Shown here one piece after another: positions 1-8,858 of a DNA stretch of 64,000 nt. The stretch lies in contig JASLQO010000009.1 in the NCBI GenBank assembly GCA_030744435.1, positions 186,001 through 250,000 of the forward strand, in the 5' to 3' direction. Both the position numbers and the translations under genes were made by a program. Under the pieces are notes generated by a model. The model did no database searches and was not told the origin of the DNA. It worked only from the letters and a program-made list of their open reading frames with translations. Within the stretch, counting starts at the first letter, position 1. The number at the start of each line of letters is the position of its first letter. This stretch comes from JASLQO01 sp002327525. GTDB lineage: Bacteria > Pseudomonadota > Gammaproteobacteria > Pseudomonadales > Azotimanducaceae.

Positions 1-72
1 GACCTTGTTCAGCTTACCGACCAGATGGTCCAGCAGGTTGGCTTCGTCGTCGACGAGTACGGCGGTTGTCAT
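1..72 (-). CDS. LytTR-type response regulator, N-terminus only
   Basis: Reading the minus strand from 72 gives a receiver-domain start (TAVLVDDEANLL) with the paired acidic residues of a phospho-acceptor pocket. The rest lies outside the window. Its ATG overlaps the stop of the histidine kinase upstream (ATGA, 69-72), so the two are a coupled sensor-regulator pair. Pairing with a LytS/YehU-type kinase makes a LytTR DNA-binding output domain likely, but that domain is not visible here. Confidence 0.75.
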   Translation of the reverse strand, partial: MTTAVLVDDEANLLDHLVGKLNKV

Positions 73-1124
73 ACCTGCACCGGCACGTTGTCTGGCCGTG
101 AGGAGTCGGCAACGGGGTCGTTCTCACCATCGGGGATGAACAACTCAACACGCACGCCGCTTGGTTCGTGATCGGACAGCCGGAATGTGGCGTATCCGTT
201 GTAGAGTCTCATGAGCCGTTCGCGGATGTTTCTGAGTCCGGTTCCGGTGCCTGCCTGATTGGAGTGGATACCCTTGCCATCGTCCGTTATGTCGATTAGC
301 AGGCCGCCATTGCGGGCATGCGCGTGTATGTGCACGCAGCCGCCCTCCTCCAGTGGGTCGATGCCGTGACGGACGGCGTTCTCGACGATGGGCTGTACCA
401 GCATCGGCGGCAGCGGCGTGGAACGCAGCGACTCCTCCACGTCGATCTCGTAGCGCAGACGTTCCTTCATGCGAAGCTGCTGGATGTCGAGGTAGGCACG
501 GATGATATCGAGTTCCTCACCGAGAGTGGTCACCGCCTGGCGTGTGCGGCGAAGGCTGGAACGAAGCAGGGTGGTGACGTCGACCAGCGTGCGCTCCGCC
601 TCATCGGGTTGGGCGTGGATCATGCCGGCGATGTTGGAAAGCGTATTGAACAGAAAATGTGGCTCGATCTGAGCCTGTAGCAGACGCAGTTGCGTCTCGA
701 GCATCTCGCGCTGCTGTGCCTGCCGGTCGGCTTCGGCCTCCGCGAGTTGTGCGCGCAACTCCACCAAACGGGCTCTGGTGCCGAAGATCAGAAACCCGAC
801 GATTCCGAAGAAGCCGCCCACAATCAGGGTCCCCCAGTCCTCGCTGAAGAAGTACCAGGGGTTTTGCGCCGCAAACCAACCGCCTACCGCCAGACCCACC
901 GCCAGACCCACTGCGGTGATAGGGATGGGTGCGAGGTATGGGGACATCCGGCCTTCGGCCAGAGGCGGCAGAAGGACGAACGCGGTGTTGATGCCGTAGC
1001 CGATGCTGCACGATACGAGCAGCGTGCGCAGAAACGGTCCGGTTTCTCCGAGGGACCACAGCAACAGCGCGATAGCCGCGCTCAACAACGTGGTCCAGCC
1101 GTAGCTGTGCAACGCGCTTTTCAT
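69..1124 (-). CDS. LytS/YehU-family sensor histidine kinase
   Basis: A 351-residue membrane sensor kinase. Residues about 10-115 hold four hydrophobic segments with very short loops, so the signal is probably sensed within or at the membrane. A coiled-coil linker rich in Q, E and A (about 116-150) leads to the His_kinase domain, with phospho-acceptor H156 in the motif IEPHFLFNTL. A HATPase_c domain follows (N-box PIVENAVRHGI; G-box GTGTGLRNIRERL). There is no separate HisKA dimerisation domain, as is usual for this family. It would phosphorylate the regulator whose start overlaps its stop codon. The signal cannot be deduced from the sequence. Confidence 0.9.
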   Translation of the reverse strand: MKSALHSYGWTTLLSAAIALLLWSLGETGPFLRTLLVSCSIGYGINTAFVLLPPLAEGRMSPYLAPIPITAVGLAVGLAVGGWFAAQNPWYFFSEDWGTLIVGGFFGIVGFLIFGTRARLVELRAQLAEAEADRQAQQREMLETQLRLLQAQIEPHFLFNTLSNIAGMIHAQPDEAERTLVDVTTLLRSSLRRTRQAVTTLGEELDIIRAYLDIQQLRMKERLRYEIDVEESLRSTPLPPMLVQPIVENAVRHGIDPLEEGGCVHIHAHARNGGLLIDITDDGKGIHSNQAGTGTGLRNIRERLMRLYNGYATFRLSDHEPSGVRVELFIPDGENDPVADSSRPDNVPVQV

Positions 1125-1279
1125 GTCACGAAGCGCGCGTATCTGAAAAGTGGTGGCGTTTCATCACACTCGTATCGTAGTCGAAGGTCGCCAGCGAACT
1201 CAGCATGCCCTGCGGCGAGGGATTGTCCGGGTGCAAGGCGAGCACAGTGTGGACGGGAATCGTCGTTTCATGGCGTCGT

Positions 1280-1711
1280 TCAGTGATTCAAATTAATGGT
1301 GATGTCGGTATCTCCAGATACGGAGAACTTCACGTCCTGCCACGACGGTGGCCCGAAGCTGCCGAGCGCGTTGTTGGAGAATCCCCATGGCTCTTTCGGC
1401 ATGCCAACGAAGTTGCTGTCCATCTTCTGGTTTTCGTTCTGGTCGTGCATGACGCGCACCCCGTATTCACCGGGGGTGAGATCGTGCACTACATAGGTGA
1501 CCGTGCCACTCTTTGCCGCCAGGATGGTCGCGGCGACGGGTGGGGCGCTGTCGTCCGTGAATTGCTGCTCGCTGCCGAGCACCGCGACCATGATCTTTCC
1601 GTCATCGCTGGGTACCCGGGCGATGTTGACAGTGAGGGTGTCCGCCGTGGCGGTGGAGGCGAGCAGCGGCGGCAATAGGGACCAGAGGGTTCCGAACAGT
1701 CGTCTTTTCAT
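1280..1711 (-). CDS. DUF2141 family secreted protein
   Basis: A 143-residue protein with a cleavable signal peptide (MKRRLFGTLWSLLPPLLAS, cleavage near ATA-D). The mature part matches the DUF2141 pattern: a beta-rich fold with DLTPGEYGVRVMHDQNENQKMD, where the HDxNxNxxxD stretch resembles a calcium-binding loop, followed by PKEPWGFSNN, the family's most conserved block. Function is unknown and the protein is presumably periplasmic. It stands alone, convergent with nothing and transcribed away from the downstream DsbA-like gene. Confidence 0.85.
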   Translation of the reverse strand: MKRRLFGTLWSLLPPLLASTATADTLTVNIARVPSDDGKIMVAVLGSEQQFTDDSAPPVAATILAAKSGTVTYVVHDLTPGEYGVRVMHDQNENQKMDSNFVGMPKEPWGFSNNALGSFGPPSWQDVKFSVSGDTDITINLNH

Positions 1712-1917
1712 GTCACTTCCTCATCGTGTGGTGTGCATTAAGGAGTGGCGTCCTGGTGAGATTGAATACTAATGCGCGCTGCTGGCAAGTGTTGCGTGTG
1801 TGATAGCCGTGCGCTGGGCTTGACGAAATTGTATCGCAGTGGATGAATCGGGTGGCGGTTGTGGCGCGAAGCCGGGCCGGCGTATGGCGGACTTCTTCCA
1901 GCTCGGGATCCAAGCCA

Positions 1918-2577
1918 GTGCACACGTTGCCGGTTGAGTGCTTGTTCGATTTCTCATCGAACAATGCCTACTTCGCCGCGCACATGGTGCGGGCTCTTTG
2001 CGAGCGTCTCAAGGTGCCGCTTCGATGGATGCCGTTTAACCTGGGTGCGATCTTCAAGTCCACCGGTTTTTCCATCGGCTATACACAAGCCGCTGGTCCG
2101 CAAAACGAAGCGCTATGCAACCGGATGCGTTATCTGGCCGAAGATCACAGACGGTGGGCGAAACGGCTGGGATTGCCGTTCAATCATCCCAGGGTGCCAC
2201 TGTTCCCGACCTCCTCCAAAAAAGCGTTGCGCTGCTCGATTGCCGCGAGAGCCCACGGGAAGGAAGAGCATTGGATTTTCGCGGTGTACGACGCATATTG
2301 GGTGCACAACCGCGATGTTGCCGAGGTAGATGTGCTCGAGGACATTGCCGATGAACTCGGCATGGACGCAAGGCGGCTGCTGGAGGAGCAGGATAGTCCG
2401 GCGGTAAGAGAGATGCTGATCGCTGCCGGCAGCGAAGGACTGGAGCGGGGTGCCTTCGGATCGCCCACATTCTTCTACGGCGGTGAAATGTTCTGGGGAA
2501 AAGACCGGTTGACGTTCCTGGAAGATCTCATCGTGGCGGGGGAGATCCGGACCCGGGGCGTCGACATCATCCGGTGA
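1918..2577 (+). CDS. DsbA-fold 2-hydroxychromene-2-carboxylate isomerase family protein
   Basis: About 219 residues from GTG 1918. The frame is open upstream to 1843, but that part is low complexity and unlike the family. The protein begins with VECLFDFSSNNAYFAAH, the kappa-class GST/HCCA isomerase start in which the redox CxxC of DsbA is replaced by S-x-N/S-x-Y. It ends with GAFGSPTFFYGGEMFWGKDRL, which holds the conserved cis-proline loop (GSPT) and the FWGxDR tail. Family members isomerise 2-hydroxychromene-2-carboxylate in naphthalene degradation or act as glutathione-dependent isomerases. No aromatic degradation genes are adjacent, so the substrate is unknown. Confidence 0.8.
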   Translation: MHTLPVECLFDFSSNNAYFAAHMVRALCERLKVPLRWMPFNLGAIFKSTGFSIGYTQAAGPQNEALCNRMRYLAEDHRRWAKRLGLPFNHPRVPLFPTSSKKALRCSIAARAHGKEEHWIFAVYDAYWVHNRDVAEVDVLEDIADELGMDARRLLEEQDSPAVREMLIAAGSEGLERGAFGSPTFFYGGEMFWGKDRLTFLEDLIVAGEIRTRGVDIIR

Positions 2578-2883
2578 CGTGCGCCAGCGTCTTGTTCCGA
2601 GCAAACAAACGTGGCCCGATCAGGCGTCGCGTGGGCGCATACGACGCCGAGGGCAATTGCCCACAACAGCCGTACGACAAAACGCTCGCTTGCCGTGCTC
2701 ACCCGGATGTCTTTCCAGATCCCTTCCCGAGCCACTACCGATAACACTTCATTCGGTAGTTGAAAACTGTCCTGCTCGATGTGATGGACGGCACGTTCTG
2801 CGGCGGATGATGCTGCTGGAAAAAGAGGAGTCGTCGTTGCCATCCTTCGCTACACTCCCAATGTCAAGGGAGGGGCGCACGAT
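2578..2883. other. 306-bp intergenic region without a supported gene
   Basis: A minus-strand frame is open from 2843 into the preceding gene and has one hydrophobic stretch (RLLWAIALGVVCAHA). It has no clear ribosome-binding site and no family I recognise, so I do not call it. The region presumably carries the promoter of the antiporter at 2884. Confidence 0.4.
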
Positions 2884-5457
2884 ATGCACGAAGTCGCTCT
2901 GGATCTGCTCATATTGCTTGGTGGCATCTGGCTTATCGCCGTCACCCTGAGGCCCGTCGGTCTGCCGACGGTCATGGGTGAGTTGATAGTCGGTGTGCTG
3001 CTGGGCCCCGCCGTGTTCGGAATCATAGAGCCGGGTGAAGCGATCCAGCTGCTCGCCGAGATCGGTATCTTTTTCCTCATGTTTCACGCGGGGGTCGAAA
3101 CCCAGCCGCTGGAGTTCTACGATGCGCTGAAACGTTCGCTCGGCGTGGCGCTGGTCGGGGCCATCGTGCCTTTTTCCGTCAGCTTCGGCATTGCCTGGCT
3201 GTTCGGCATGGACCTCATCGGAGCCACCTTCGTGGGTCTGACCATGACCGCGACCGCAGTGGTCATCACGCTCACGAGCCTGAAGGACCTGGGACTGGCG
3301 AACACCAGGGTAGCCAGGGTGATCGTGGCCAGTTGCGTGATCGACAATCTGTTGACACTGGTGTTCTTCGGACTGGTCATCGGCGTGCTGTCCGGCGGTA
3401 CTTTCGAACCCCTCGATATCCTGGTGACGCTCGGCAAGGTGATCGCCTTTTTTGCAGTCGCTTTGCTGGTTGGACGCTATCTCTATCCGAGGTTAAAACT
3501 GCCGTTCCATTCAAAGGGCGGCAAGGGATTTACCTTCGTTCTGTTCACGGCGATCGGCGCCGGGCTGTTTGCCGAGGCAATCGGGTTGCACATGATTCTG
3601 GGCGCCTATCTGGCGGGGCTGTTTTTCGAGGATCAGGTCGCCCATCCGAACCTGGTACGCATCGTCAAGGATCGGGCATACGGCATCGCCTATTCGTTTC
3701 TCGGGCCGATCTTCTTCATGTCGCTGGGTTTTTCCATCACATTCGACATCAGCGCATCGGGAGTTGTGTTCATCATCTTGTTGACCGTCGCGGTGATCGT
3801 GGGCCAGATCCTGAGCGCGGGCGCCATGGCGATGCGCATCGGCATGCCGGTGCGAGAGGCGTTGACGGTGGGCGTGGGAATGTGCGGACGAGCGGAGATG
3901 GCCTTCATACTTGCCGCACTCGCACTCAGCCAGGGGGCGATCGATCAGACCATCTTCACGGCATTGATTCTGGTGGCCTTCCTGCTGAATCTGTTCACGC
4001 CTCTGGCGCTGAAGGGTTGTGCGGCGATGCTCGAGGGGCAAGCCGCGCCTCAGGCCGACGCGACCGCCGGTATCATTCAGATCGATACGTTTGGTGAGCC
4101 GCTCGTGGACGAGCGCTACGAGAGCCACCCGCTGCAGGCGTTACCCGATGTCGAGAATGCGGTGGTGATCTTCGGCTACGATGCGGCGGTAGATTCTCTG
4201 ATCGGCGAGATCGACGATCGGGGAGTTCCTCTGGTCGTGATCGAGGAGGATGAGGCGGTGGCCGAGCGTCTGCACGCGCGCGGTCAATGCGTGGTGCACG
4301 CATCGCTGGCGGAGGATGATCTCGACCTGGCTCCGCTTGCCAGCGCCCGGGCGCTGGTGGCAAACGGCCCGGACGAAAACGATGCGTTGCTCGCCATGAG
4401 CGCCCGGGACATGGGATTTCGAGGTCCCATCGTTGCCCTTATCGACAACCCTCATCGGCGCGCGCCGATGCAACTGGCTGGTGTAACGGCCGCATTCACC
4501 CCCAATCATGTGCTGGCGGCGGCCGTTGCCGTGCGTGCCAGCACCGGAATCGGAGAGCGCATCACGGGGATCGAGCCGCTGGGACAACCTTTCGAGGTGG
4601 CGGAGGTGCGGGTTCACGACAGCAGCCCGCTGGCGAATGTCAGCCTCGGTGAGGCAGGCGTTCATGCCAGCACGGGCGCGCACATCGTGGGTCAATGGCT
4701 GGATGACGACCTGCACCCACCTCCCGTGGCGGAGGACGTTTTACTACCTGGGATGATTCTGGTCGCCGCCGGCACCCCGGAGAGTATCAAACGTCTCGAA
4801 GACCTGGTCCGTCCACTTCCGCAGGAGGGGGCCATCGTCGTGGTGGGTTATGGTGATGTCGGCACCAAGATCGTGGAGATGCTCATGGATGCAGGTGAGG
4901 AGGTCTGCACGGTCGATGAGGTGGCGCAATCCGGCGTGGACGTGGTGGGAGATGTGCTGGATCCGGCCATTCTCCGGAGTGCGGGTGTGGTCGATGCTCG
5001 CGTGGTGATACTGGCCTGCGAAGGTGATAACGCGACCTTGCTGGTCGCCACGGGCGTGCGCAGCTTCGCAGCCGATGTGCCGATCATCGCGTGTATTGAT
5101 CTTGCCGAGAACGTGGCGCGCGTTCAGCGCGCCGGGGCGGATTTTACCTTCTCCGTCGGTCAGGTGGCAGGCCAACTGTTGGCTTATCACGTACTCGGTG
5201 AGATGGTGTCCCAACAGGCGCGGATCAAAGTGGGCAGGCTGGGCGCCAATGGGCTCGTCGGCCATCACCCGCTGGATTCGGACATCCGTGATCGTACCGG
5301 ATGCGCCATTGTAGCGGTGGAGCGTGGCGGGGAGGTGATAGGGGAGATACCAGCATCGTTCGTGCTGGAGGACACGGATGCAATCTACGTATGCGGGACG
5401 GTTGCCGCCTTCAATGGTTTTTCCGACAACTTCGCACAGGCGCCGGAGGTTGCCTGA
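2884..5457 (+). CDS. CPA2-family cation:proton antiporter with two RCK (TrkA) modules
   Basis: An 857-residue inner-membrane antiporter of the KefB/KefC/YbaL group. Residues about 1-385 form the 11-13 TM Na+/H+ exchanger domain (GELIVGVLLGP, GMCGRAEMAF, HMILGAYLAGLFF). The cytosolic part has two RCK units: TrkA_N-like 420-545 plus TrkA_C 555-640, then TrkA_N 650-760 plus TrkA_C 775-857. The second Rossmann motif is good (VVVGYGDVGTKIV). The first is degenerate (VIFGYDAAVDSL). It would export K+ or Na+ for H+ under nucleotide or redox control. It is monocistronic. ATG 2884 gives the expected first TM. Confidence 0.9.
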   Translation: MHEVALDLLILLGGIWLIAVTLRPVGLPTVMGELIVGVLLGPAVFGIIEPGEAIQLLAEIGIFFLMFHAGVETQPLEFYDALKRSLGVALVGAIVPFSVSFGIAWLFGMDLIGATFVGLTMTATAVVITLTSLKDLGLANTRVARVIVASCVIDNLLTLVFFGLVIGVLSGGTFEPLDILVTLGKVIAFFAVALLVGRYLYPRLKLPFHSKGGKGFTFVLFTAIGAGLFAEAIGLHMILGAYLAGLFFEDQVAHPNLVRIVKDRAYGIAYSFLGPIFFMSLGFSITFDISASGVVFIILLTVAVIVGQILSAGAMAMRIGMPVREALTVGVGMCGRAEMAFILAALALSQGAIDQTIFTALILVAFLLNLFTPLALKGCAAMLEGQAAPQADATAGIIQIDTFGEPLVDERYESHPLQALPDVENAVVIFGYDAAVDSLIGEIDDRGVPLVVIEEDEAVAERLHARGQCVVHASLAEDDLDLAPLASARALVANGPDENDALLAMSARDMGFRGPIVALIDNPHRRAPMQLAGVTAAFTPNHVLAAAVAVRASTGIGERITGIEPLGQPFEVAEVRVHDSSPLANVSLGEAGVHASTGAHIVGQWLDDDLHPPPVAEDVLLPGMILVAAGTPESIKRLEDLVRPLPQEGAIVVVGYGDVGTKIVEMLMDAGEEVCTVDEVAQSGVDVVGDVLDPAILRSAGVVDARVVILACEGDNATLLVATGVRSFAADVPIIACIDLAENVARVQRAGADFTFSVGQVAGQLLAYHVLGEMVSQQARIKVGRLGANGLVGHHPLDSDIRDRTGCAIVAVERGGEVIGEIPASFVLEDTDAIYVCGTVAAFNGFSDNFAQAPEVA

Positions 5458-5610
5458 GGTCGTTGCAATCGAACGCGGCCGCGCAGGATACGCCACTTCA
5501 TGGTCTGATTGACGAAATACCCCTGCGGTCACGCTGGTAACCTATTGTTTTGTGGTGATTATCTGATCGGCCCGGATGTTGCGTGACTGATATGGCAAAG
5601 GAGACTCCAG

Positions 5611-5832
5611 ATGGACCTGATCGGATCATTTTTCTCGCTTCTGTTCATTGCGTTGTGTTTCGTCGTGTGGCTGTTACCCATCGTCCTGATCGCGGGGTCG
5701 GATCGCACGGAGGGGAAGGAGAAGCTCGCCTGGATACTGGCAGTGATCCTCATTTCCTGGTTCGCGTGGGTGTTCTACCTTCTGCTGGCTCCGCTGAAGC
5801 GTCCAAGGGAGTACTACGGCCGCTACAGGTAG
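5611..5832 (+). CDS. Small membrane protein, PLDc_N-like
   Basis: A 73-residue protein behind a strong ribosome-binding site (AAAGGAGACTCC) with ATG at 5611. It has two TM helices (about 5-27 and 38-60) separated by a short charged loop, then PLKRPREYYGRYR. The WILAVILISWFAWVFYLLL segment is typical of the phospholipase D N-terminal (PLDc_N) membrane domain found alone in many small proteins. Function is unknown. Confidence 0.7.
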   Translation: MDLIGSFFSLLFIALCFVVWLLPIVLIAGSDRTEGKEKLAWILAVILISWFAWVFYLLLAPLKRPREYYGRYR

Positions 5833-5960
5833 CCTCGGCCAGCCAGTTCCGGTTCACTCTCCTCGGCTCACCCGTTGCGCTGAACAAACGCATCGAAGCC
5901 GTGTCGAATACGGTGCTGGGTCATGGTATGGGATGTCATTTAAGGAGGTAGCGAGAGGAA

Positions 5961-7448
5961 ATGGATCTGACCTATACGTTTTTGGATGTTTTCACCCGGG
6001 TGTTCGCACTCGCCATCGTACTCGGGCTCATTGCGATCGCCGTTTTCTATGTGGTGGATGTGACGCAGACGCAGCATGCCATCCGGCGCAACTATCCGGT
6101 CATTGGTCGTTTCCGCTATATCTTCGAGCACCTGGGTGAGTTCTTCAGGCAGTATTTCTTCGCCATGGACCGCGAAGAGATGCCGTTCAACAGAGCTGAA
6201 CGCACGTGGGTGTATCAGGCGGCCAAGGGTGAGGATACGACCGTGGCTTTTGGTTCTACCCGCGATCTCAGGCCGACGGGAACGGTGTTGTTTGTTAACT
6301 GTCCCTATCCGACACTGGAAAGAGACTCCGTCGCGCCCGCTGGTGTCGTCATCGGACCCTATTGCGAGGTGCCCTATCGCACCGACAGTTTCTTCAATGT
6401 ATCCGCGATGAGCTTCGGTGCGATTTCCCGCCCGGCGGTGCTGGCGCTGTCGAAAGGGGCGAAGAAGGCGGGGTGTTGGATGAACACCGGCGAGGGCGGA
6501 CTATCGCCTTACCACCTCGAAGGTGGAGCGGATCTGGTTTTTCAGATCGGGACTGCCAAGTACGGAGTGCGCGACGATGATGGCGAGTTGTCGGAGCAGC
6601 GCCTTCGCGAGATCGCGGCGCACGAGCAGGTTCGCATGTTCGAGATCAAGCTCAGCCAGGGTGCGAAACCGGGCAAGGGCGGCATCCTGCCAGGTGAGAA
6701 GGTCACTCAGGAGATTGCGGCTATCCGGTTCATCGAAGCGGGGCAGGACTCGCTGAGCCCGAATCGGCATCCGGAGATCGATAGCGAAGAAGATCTGTTG
6801 GAGATGATCGCCCGGGTACGCGACACGACCGGTAAACCAGTGGGGTTCAAGGCTGTTGTGGGGGCTTATGGCTGGCTCGAGCGACTGTGTGAAAAGATCA
6901 ATCGCCGGGGCGTGGATAGTGCCCCGGATTTCATCACAATCGATAGTGCGGATGGAGGAACGGGAGCCGCGCCCATGAGCCTGATCGACTATATGGGCCT
7001 GCCGCTGAAGGAGAGCCTGCCGCTGGTCAGGGACATCATCGACCGGGCCGGGTTGTCCGAGCGCATATATCTCATTGCCAGCGGCAAGCTGGTGACGCCG
7101 GGGGAAGCTGCTTGGGCGCTGTGTGCGGGTGCCGATTTCGTGGTGTCGGCGCGCGGATTCATGTTTGCGCTCGGCTGTATCCAGGCATTGCAGTGCAACC
7201 GCAATACCTGTCCGACCGGTATCACCACGCACGATGAGGATTTGCAGAAAGGACTTGTGGTGTCGGATAAGGCGGAGCGCGTATACCGCTACGCGATTGC
7301 GGTTAACAAAGGCGTTTCGATCATTGCCCATTCTTGCGGCGTACCGGAACCGCGGCACCTGAAGAGGTTCCATTGTCGCATCGTGCAGGACACGGGTTTA
7401 TCCGTGCCTCTCGATGAGCTGTATCCGCCGGTCAACTCCAGTGGCTGA
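5961..7448 (+). CDS. FMN-binding glutamate synthase family protein
   Basis: A 495-residue protein with a single N-terminal TM helix (about 10-33) and a Glu_synthase (GltB2-type) TIM barrel. Marks of the family include SFGAISRPAVLALSKGAK, NTGEGGLSPYH, KPGKGGILPGEKV, the FMN phosphate region (DGGTGAAPMS) and the C-terminal cluster-like block QCNRNTCPTGITTHD. The glutaminase domain of true GltB is absent, so it cannot by itself make glutamate from glutamine; the physiological donor and acceptor are unknown. The ribosome-binding site AAGGAGG lies about 15 bases upstream, with a second purine run (GAGAGGAA) next to the ATG. Confidence 0.88.
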   Translation: MDLTYTFLDVFTRVFALAIVLGLIAIAVFYVVDVTQTQHAIRRNYPVIGRFRYIFEHLGEFFRQYFFAMDREEMPFNRAERTWVYQAAKGEDTTVAFGSTRDLRPTGTVLFVNCPYPTLERDSVAPAGVVIGPYCEVPYRTDSFFNVSAMSFGAISRPAVLALSKGAKKAGCWMNTGEGGLSPYHLEGGADLVFQIGTAKYGVRDDDGELSEQRLREIAAHEQVRMFEIKLSQGAKPGKGGILPGEKVTQEIAAIRFIEAGQDSLSPNRHPEIDSEEDLLEMIARVRDTTGKPVGFKAVVGAYGWLERLCEKINRRGVDSAPDFITIDSADGGTGAAPMSLIDYMGLPLKESLPLVRDIIDRAGLSERIYLIASGKLVTPGEAAWALCAGADFVVSARGFMFALGCIQALQCNRNTCPTGITTHDEDLQKGLVVSDKAERVYRYAIAVNKGVSIIAHSCGVPEPRHLKRFHCRIVQDTGLSVPLDELYPPVNSSG

Positions 7449-7453
7449 CCCGG

Positions 7454-7469
7454 GCCCCTTTTCGGGGGC
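7454..7469. terminator. Possible hairpin between convergent genes
   Basis: GCCCC - short loop - GGGGC lies in the 26-bp gap between the convergent glutamate synthase-like and MarR genes. There is no following T-run on either side, so termination is only a suggestion. Confidence 0.3.
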
Positions 7470-7474
7470 TGGCG

Positions 7475-7951
7475 TCAGGCTCTGGCGACGCTGCGCTTGC
7501 GGCCGGGAGCGGAGCGCTCCCCGATGACGGGTCCCCAGTCTGCCATGAGTACTCGGCGCAACTGGCTTATCGAGTCATACCCGAGGCGCATGGCGAGGAT
7601 CTGTTCCGCCTGGCGGAGTGTCTCCAGCGCGGTGCCGATCAGGGCCGCACCTTTCTCGCTGAAGACCAGGCGATTGGCTCGACGGTCGGTGGGATCCGGC
7701 ATCTGTGTAAGGATGTCGTCCTGCTCGAGTTCGTTGATTTGCTGTTGTATAGCCTGACGACTCACTCCAAGCACGCGTGCGAGATCCGCAGCTCGCGTAA
7801 TGCCGTTGGAGATGTTAATCAGGATCATGGTCTGAGTGCGCGTGCGCGGAAGATACCCCGCTTTTTGCAGTCCGTTCTGCAGGCTCTCATCCATCCAATA
7901 GTATGCCCGAAGCAACCCTCGCATGAGGACCTCGGGTGGCTGATCGTCCAT
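7475..7951 (-). CDS. MarR-family transcriptional regulator
   Basis: A 158-residue winged-helix regulator. The recognition region reads ITRAADLARVLGVSRQAIQQQINELEQDDIL and the wing reads DPTDRRANRLVFSEKG, both classic MarR. It is transcribed away from the nitroreductase at 8175 with about 220 bp between the two starts, so autoregulation and control of that enzyme are likely. A basic C-terminal tail (GRKRSVARA) follows the fold. The ligand is unknown. Confidence 0.88.
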   Translation of the reverse strand: MDDQPPEVLMRGLLRAYYWMDESLQNGLQKAGYLPRTRTQTMILINISNGITRAADLARVLGVSRQAIQQQINELEQDDILTQMPDPTDRRANRLVFSEKGAALIGTALETLRQAEQILAMRLGYDSISQLRRVLMADWGPVIGERSAPGRKRSVARA

Positions 7952-8039
7952 ATCGACTCACCGTTAGTATTCGCAATCCACTGGCGATGCACTGCCGACC
8001 CTCGACAGATGCTTGTCATAACATTATTTAGCAAAGTAT

Positions 8040-8052
8040 GTTGCAAAACAAC
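8040..8052. promoter_or_regulatory. Candidate MarR operator in divergent promoter region
   Basis: GTTGCAAAACAAC is an inverted repeat (GTTG-5-CAAC) in an AT-rich island between the divergent MarR and nitroreductase genes. A related half (AGCAAAG) lies just upstream at 8030. The position suits a MarR dimer site. Assignment rests on symmetry and location only. Confidence 0.35.
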
Positions 8053-8174
8053 TCCCTATATCATCCTCATCGCAAAGATCGATGCGGTGGGTACCCGGCA
8101 GCTACGGGCCAATGGCATTTGGATCTCATGGGACAATAATCGCAGCTATAGCAGCCACCTCGAGAGGAGCAAAC

Positions 8175-8846
8175 ATGGAACTGAATGAGGTGATGAGAAC
8201 GACGTTCGCAGCCCGGGACTTCACGGATGACGAAGTATCCGACGAGGTGCTGGGACAGATTCTGAACAATGCTCGCTTCGCGCCGAGTGGCGGAAACCGT
8301 CAGGGCTGGCACGTGGTGGTTGTGAGGGATCGAGCGACACGCGAGGCGTTTGTGCCATTGATCGAACCGACGTGGCGCCGCTATCTGGCACAGCATGGTG
8401 CGGGTGAAACCCCCTGGAATACCATCGTAGCCTCGCGGGTCACAGAAGATGAACTGGAGAAGTTCAGCTTCGCAGCAGATTCGCTGAAGTGGGTCGTCGA
8501 GGCGCCGGTGGTTCTCACGGTGTTTGTGGATCTGGCAGTGGTGGCGTCGTTCGACGCCGCACTGGACCGGGTCGGGGTGGTGTCCGGTGCGTCAGTTTAT
8601 CCGTTCATCTGGAATATTCTGCTCTCGGCGCGCAACGAAGGACTTGGAGGCACGGTCACAACCTTTGTCGCGCCTGAAGAGGCGTCGCTGCAGGCACTCC
8701 TCGGCGTGCCTCGGCATATGGCATTTGCGGCCATGATCCCCATCGGCAGGCCGGTGAAACAACTTACGAAGTTAAAGCGTAAAGCCGTCTCCGAATTCAC
8801 GACGCTCGAGCGGTACGATGGCGCACGGCTCAAAGAACCGCTTTAG
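8175..8846 (+). CDS. Nitroreductase family protein
   Basis: A 223-residue flavoprotein from ATG 8175, behind GAGAGGAGC; the frame is open further upstream but that part is not conserved. MELNEVMRTTFAARDFTDDEV and ARFAPSGGNRQGWHVVVVRD are the FMN-binding start of the nitroreductase fold. IWNILLSARNEGLGGTVTTF is the conserved dimer and FMN region. It should reduce nitro, quinone or enone compounds with NAD(P)H. The divergent MarR gene is the probable regulator. Confidence 0.87.
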   Translation: MELNEVMRTTFAARDFTDDEVSDEVLGQILNNARFAPSGGNRQGWHVVVVRDRATREAFVPLIEPTWRRYLAQHGAGETPWNTIVASRVTEDELEKFSFAADSLKWVVEAPVVLTVFVDLAVVASFDAALDRVGVVSGASVYPFIWNILLSARNEGLGGTVTTFVAPEEASLQALLGVPRHMAFAAMIPIGRPVKQLTKLKRKAVSEFTTLERYDGARLKEPL

Positions 8847-8858
8847 GGAAACCGCTGC

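Noticed and set aside
2475..2843. 122-codon minus-strand frame in the gap before the antiporter
   Set aside because: It runs into the DsbA-like gene, lacks a ribosome-binding site and a recognisable family.
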